64,000 bases of DNA from contig CAYVQZ010000026.1 of NCBI GenBank assembly GCA_964453435.1, positions 1 to 64,000 on the forward strand, read 5' to 3'. Below the pieces are notes generated by a model. It did not search any database. It saw only the letters and a list, made by a program, of their open reading frames with translations, and was not told the origin of the DNA. The translations under genes were made by a program, and so were the position numbers. The stretch comes from CAYVQZ01 sp964453435 (lineage in GTDB: Bacteria; Abyssobacteria; SURF-5). Shown piece after piece: positions 61,262 to 64,000 of this stretch (position 1 is the stretch's first letter; each line of letters starts with the position of its first letter).

Positions 61262-62074
61262 ATGGACACCCAACAGCCCGAAACGCCACCCGAGCGGCGC
61301 CGGATTACGTTTCTCGGCCATTCCTCGGCGCTCATCTCCATGAATGGGCTGAATGTCCTTACCGACCCCAACTTCAGCCGTCACATATTCTTTTTCATTC
61401 GGCGGCGGAGCGACGTTCCGCTGGAAATCCGTGAACTTCCGCCGCTCGACCTGATACTCATTTCGCATGCTCATTACGACCACCTCGACCTGCCCTCTCT
61501 TCGAAAGTTGCCGCGGGACATTACCGTCATCGCGGCTCCGGGCCTTGGAAAAATCTTGAAATGGGCGAAGAAAAGCTGCGTGGTCTCATTGAAAAATTGG
61601 GAATCGCGCCAGGTGGGAGCGTTGACGGTTACGGCGGTTCCCGCCAGGCATTTCGCCGGACGCCACCCCCTTTTCCCACTGACGGGGTACCAGGGATACG
61701 TTCTGGAGGGCGACGCCACCGTCTATTTTGCCGGCGATTCGGCCCTGTTTGGTGAGTTATACGACATCGGCCGAAATTGGGAAATCGATGTCGCGCTGCT
61801 TCCCATCGGCGCCTACGAGCCGCCTTCGTTCCGCAGGCATCACATGTCGCCCGAGGACGCGGTCGAGGCGTGCCGGAGGCTGCGCGCAAAAATCCTGGTC
61901 CCGATACACTGGGGGACGTTCAAGCTTTCGCTCGAGCCTTTTGATGAGCCGGTCGCTCGGCTCAAACGGGCCGCTCAAGAAGCGCGCCTTTCCTCGGCCG
62001 TAAAAGTTCTTCTTCCCGGCCAATCGCTCGTTATCCATGGAAAAGGGGCGAATGAATCGGTCGAAATCGTGTGA
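61262..62074 (+). CDS. MBL-fold metal-dependent hydrolase (UlaG/NAPE-PLD-like)
   Basis: 270 residues. The dinuclear metal motif HAHYDH (H69, H71, D73, H74) follows FLGHSSALI. VYFAGDSALF carries the bridging Asp and PIHWGTFKLSLEPFD the last His. The pattern is nearest to NAPE-PLD and UlaG-type phosphodiesterases or lactonases. It may act on a lipid or sugar phosphate, which would fit gmhA downstream, though this is speculative. Confidence 0.87.
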   Translation: MDTQQPETPPERRRITFLGHSSALISMNGLNVLTDPNFSRHIFFFIRRRSDVPLEIRELPPLDLILISHAHYDHLDLPSLRKLPRDITVIAAPGLGKILKWAKKSCVVSLKNWESRQVGALTVTAVPARHFAGRHPLFPLTGYQGYVLEGDATVYFAGDSALFGELYDIGRNWEIDVALLPIGAYEPPSFRRHHMSPEDAVEACRRLRAKILVPIHWGTFKLSLEPFDEPVARLKRAAQEARLSSAVKVLLPGQSLVIHGKGANESVEIV

Positions 62075-62200
62075 GACTCCGCGCCCCGAACGTTGGGGGC
62101 GCACACGTTCTTTGGTCTTTGCCCTCCGTATCATATTCTGATAGAATAATGCGCGAACATCCACCCGGCGGTCTGCAACAAGATTCGCAGAGCTTCAACC

Positions 62201-62887
62201 ATGATGAAGAAGAACAGGGCAGAGCAAACAGGCCAAAAAGCGTCCCGGCGCAAGAAACGCGCTGAATCCGCGCGCGCGACCGGTGACAAGAACCGTTCCG
62301 CTTCCGATTCGGTTGGCTGCGTGCGGAGATGTGTCGAAGAAAGCATACGGGTGAAGAGAGGATTCTCGAATATCCTTATCAGAAACGTGGCGCGTGCGGC
62401 GGAGAAAATAATGGAAGCATACGCGAACGGCGGCAAGCTGATTCTGTTCGGGAACGGTGGAAGCGCCGCCGACGCCCAGCACATCGCCTGCGAGCTGGTC
62501 GGGAGATTCCTCGAGGAACGGCGTCCGTTGAATGCGTTGGCATTGAACACGAACCCATCCGTTCTCACTTCGTTGGGAAACGACTACGGCTATGAGCGCG
62601 TCTTCGAGCGCCAGGTCGAGGCCGTCGCGCAACCGGGCGACGTCGTCATTGGCATCACGACAAGCGGAAATTCTCCGAATGTGTTGCATGCCCTGGAACG
62701 GGCCAGGCAAATGGGGTGCGCGACCATCGGGATGACCGGGCAGTCCGGCGGAAAGCTCAAGAACGCAACCGACATCCTTCTGAACGTTCCCTCGAACGTC
62801 ACCCCTCGCATCCAGGAATCTCACATTCTTATAGGACACATCATTTGTGAGCTTGTGGAACAGGCCGCCGTGAAAAGTCGAAAATGA
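62201..62887 (+). CDS. gmhA: Phosphoheptose (D-sedoheptulose 7-phosphate) isomerase with basic N-terminal extension
   Basis: 228 residues. The SIS-domain enzyme converts sedoheptulose 7-phosphate to D-glycero-manno-heptose 7-phosphate for LPS core. Motifs are FGNGGSAADAQHIACELVGRF, LGNDYGYERVF and GITTSGNSPNVLHALE. The first 38 residues are rich in Lys, Arg and Ser and absent from typical 190-residue GmhA. A GTG at 62321 (codon 41) would give the standard length, so the start is unsure. The stop overlaps the next ATG by 4 bp. Confidence 0.92.
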   Translation: MMKKNRAEQTGQKASRRKKRAESARATGDKNRSASDSVGCVRRCVEESIRVKRGFSNILIRNVARAAEKIMEAYANGGKLILFGNGGSAADAQHIACELVGRFLEERRPLNALALNTNPSVLTSLGNDYGYERVFERQVEAVAQPGDVVIGITTSGNSPNVLHALERARQMGCATIGMTGQSGGKLKNATDILLNVPSNVTPRIQESHILIGHIICELVEQAAVKSRK

Positions 62888-63741
62888 GAGAACAAACCTC
62901 AGAACCGCAAACCTTCCCCGCCGCAATAGTCAACATCACGAACAAATGCACGCTCCGCTGCAAACACTGCTTCGTTTATCGCGACGGCAACCCGAACAGC
63001 CCGCGCGACGAAATGGATGCCGCGAAGATGATTGAGAAGCTTTCGGAACTGAAGCGTCGCCACGGCATACGGTTCATGCTGTGGATGGGCGGCGAGCCGC
63101 TCCTGCGGCCCGATGTGCTTCGAGAAGGCACGAAGCTCTTCGAGAAAAACACCGTCACAACCAATGGGACCCTCGACCTGATAGAACTGCCCAATTGCAT
63201 CTATGTTGTCTCGGTGGACGGTCCTCCGGACCTCAACGATTCCATCCGGGGAAAAGGTTGCTTCGAGAAGGTGATGGATACGCTCGCTCACGTCCCGGCG
63301 CAATTCGGTCCGACGGTCATGTGTCAATGCGTGGCGACCAAGCTCAACGAGGACAGGCTCGAGGAACTCCTGCTTCTCCTGCAGCCGACCCGGGCCGAGG
63401 GCATGACCTTTTCCTTCTACGTCCCCCGGAAAAATGACGACTCCGAATTTACCTGGGGCTCACTGGAAAGACGCGATAAGGCGGTCAGAGAAGTCATGCG
63501 GCTGAAAGAGAAATATCCGGATTTCGTCTGGAACAGTCGCCGCAGCCTCGAGATGACGCTCTCGCAGAACGCCAAGACCGTTACCGACAACTGCCCGCCG
63601 CAGAAAGTTATCCTGCCGCTCTATCTGGACGGAGACGATTTCGTCAACCCATTCTGCTGCTATGGGAACGACGTCGACTGCGATCTCTGCGGCGCCTGGG
63701 TCGTATTCCACATCGCCGCAAAATTAGACCTCGACGTCTAA
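62884..63741 (+). CDS. Radical SAM protein
   Basis: 285 residues. The cluster ligands are C22, C26 and C29 (CTLRCKHC). MLWMGGEPLLRPDVL, TTNGTLDLIEL and VVSVDGPPDLNDSIRG follow the MoaA/NifB/HpnH pattern. A Cys-rich C-terminus (CCYGNDVDCDLCGAW) suggests an auxiliary cluster smaller than a full SPASM domain. It overlaps gmhA by 4 bp, so it may modify a cell envelope molecule; this is inference. No peptide precursor gene is seen. Confidence 0.87.
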   Translation: MREQTSEPQTFPAAIVNITNKCTLRCKHCFVYRDGNPNSPRDEMDAAKMIEKLSELKRRHGIRFMLWMGGEPLLRPDVLREGTKLFEKNTVTTNGTLDLIELPNCIYVVSVDGPPDLNDSIRGKGCFEKVMDTLAHVPAQFGPTVMCQCVATKLNEDRLEELLLLLQPTRAEGMTFSFYVPRKNDDSEFTWGSLERRDKAVREVMRLKEKYPDFVWNSRRSLEMTLSQNAKTVTDNCPPQKVILPLYLDGDDFVNPFCCYGNDVDCDLCGAWVVFHIAAKLDLDV

Positions 63742-63758
63742 CTTTTTGGGGTCAGGTC

Positions 63759-64000
63759 TTACATTATTACATTTTGCTCAGCTTCTGTCTTTACAATCGC
63801 GCGGCTTACCGTGACGTAGTGCACTCCAAGATGGTCCGCTATCTCCTTCAATGAATAGCCGTGCCTGACATGAGCCGTGTAGGCGGCCCGGTCTCTGGCC
63901 CTCTTGTCAACCACCTTCGCCGGTGGAAAAAGAGTCTCAAGAGATGGACGGCTTGCGTATCTCTGAGGACGCGGAATCTCCCGGACCTCTTCTTTGGCGT
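63759..64000 (-). CDS. REP-associated tyrosine transposase (Y1_Tnp), C-terminal fragment
   Basis: The gene runs off the right edge; 80 codons are visible. The C-terminus EIPRPQRYASRPSLETLF and the helix-turn-helix HGYSLKEIADHLGVHYVTVS are typical of the IS200-like RAYT group, which moves REP sequences. The catalytic HUH and Tyr are outside the window. GGGGTCAGGTC (63748-63758), typical of such element ends, lies just after its stop. Confidence 0.85.
   Translation of the reverse strand, partial: AKEEVREIPRPQRYASRPSLETLFPPAKVVDKRARDRAAYTAHVRHGYSLKEIADHLGVHYVTVSRAIVKTEAEQNVIM

Overview
This window reads as chromosome from a Gram-negative bacterium of mid-50s %GC that I cannot place in a named lineage. 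Evidence for an outer membrane is an Mla-type lipid transport operon, GmhA (heptose precursor of LPS) and a patatin-like phospholipase. Cytochrome c maturation is of the ResB/CcsA type, and an octaheme cytochrome is encoded nearby. The SRP RNA is the long Alu-containing form and lies just upstream of dnaX and ybaB, an order familiar from Firmicutes. Together these suggest a deep-branching or candidate-phylum organism; that placement is inference only.

Layout. 0.3-11 kb is catabolic: two ADP-forming acyl-CoA synthetase-like proteins without an ATP-grasp half, a LarA-family nickel-dependent epimerase, a zinc alcohol dehydrogenase, an MFS transporter, and an AtuA/DUF4387 pair. 11-16.5 kb holds a beta-propeller protein, a VOC protein, a single-domain response regulator, lipoamide dehydrogenase and a polyprenyl diphosphate synthase. 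16.8-33.2 kb is housekeeping: resB-ccsA, tRNA-Ser(CGA), SRP RNA, dnaX-ybaB-fmt-rsmB-PASTA-rpe, then an RsbW-like kinase, a STAS protein, mlaE-mlaF-mlaD and a lipoprotein, with a cell wall amidase facing them. 33.7-40.8 kb is accessory metabolism: DUF169, a YtcJ-like amidohydrolase, a GNAT, a thiolase-fold/DUF35/enoyl-CoA hydratase set and an orphan phosphoribosyltransferase. 40.9-46.0 kb is a minus-strand run mutL-miaA-cyclophilin-radical SAM plus a Crp/Fnr regulator. 46.2-51 kb has a tiny lysine-rich peptide gene, the octaheme cytochrome, a VOC protein, a B12-binding radical SAM protein and fabH. 52-57 kb has a GNAT-like protein, PAP2 phosphatase, rlmN, yjbQ and patatin. 57.2-60.1 kb is rpsB-tsf-pyrH-frr. 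60.4-63.7 kb is a tight operon of two hydrolases, gmhA and a radical SAM protein. The right edge cuts a REP-associated tyrosine transposase.

The most unusual feature is not a gene. Nearly every intergenic gap above about 200 bp contains copies of a modular repeat family built from recurring phrases (TGTCCGATAATT, TGTCCCACGATT, TTCGGGGGCAGTCCGCCAATCT split across modules, ATTCCGTAATTGGGTACAGC) with inverted ends. One copy is interrupted by a 190-bp MITE-like element flanked by a 10-bp direct repeat. Separate palindromes of the form ATTGGGGGACACCAT and GGGACAGACCC also recur, and the partial transposase at the right edge could be related to the latter type.

Other candidates for undescribed biology are a partner-switching pair embedded in an Mla operon, a thiolase-fold protein without the nucleophilic Cys next to DUF35 (possible retro-aldolase), a PASTA-only protein where Firmicutes carry the Stp/PknB pair, and the 41-residue lysine-rich gene with a perfect consensus promoter whose predicted mRNA ends are complementary over 15 bases.
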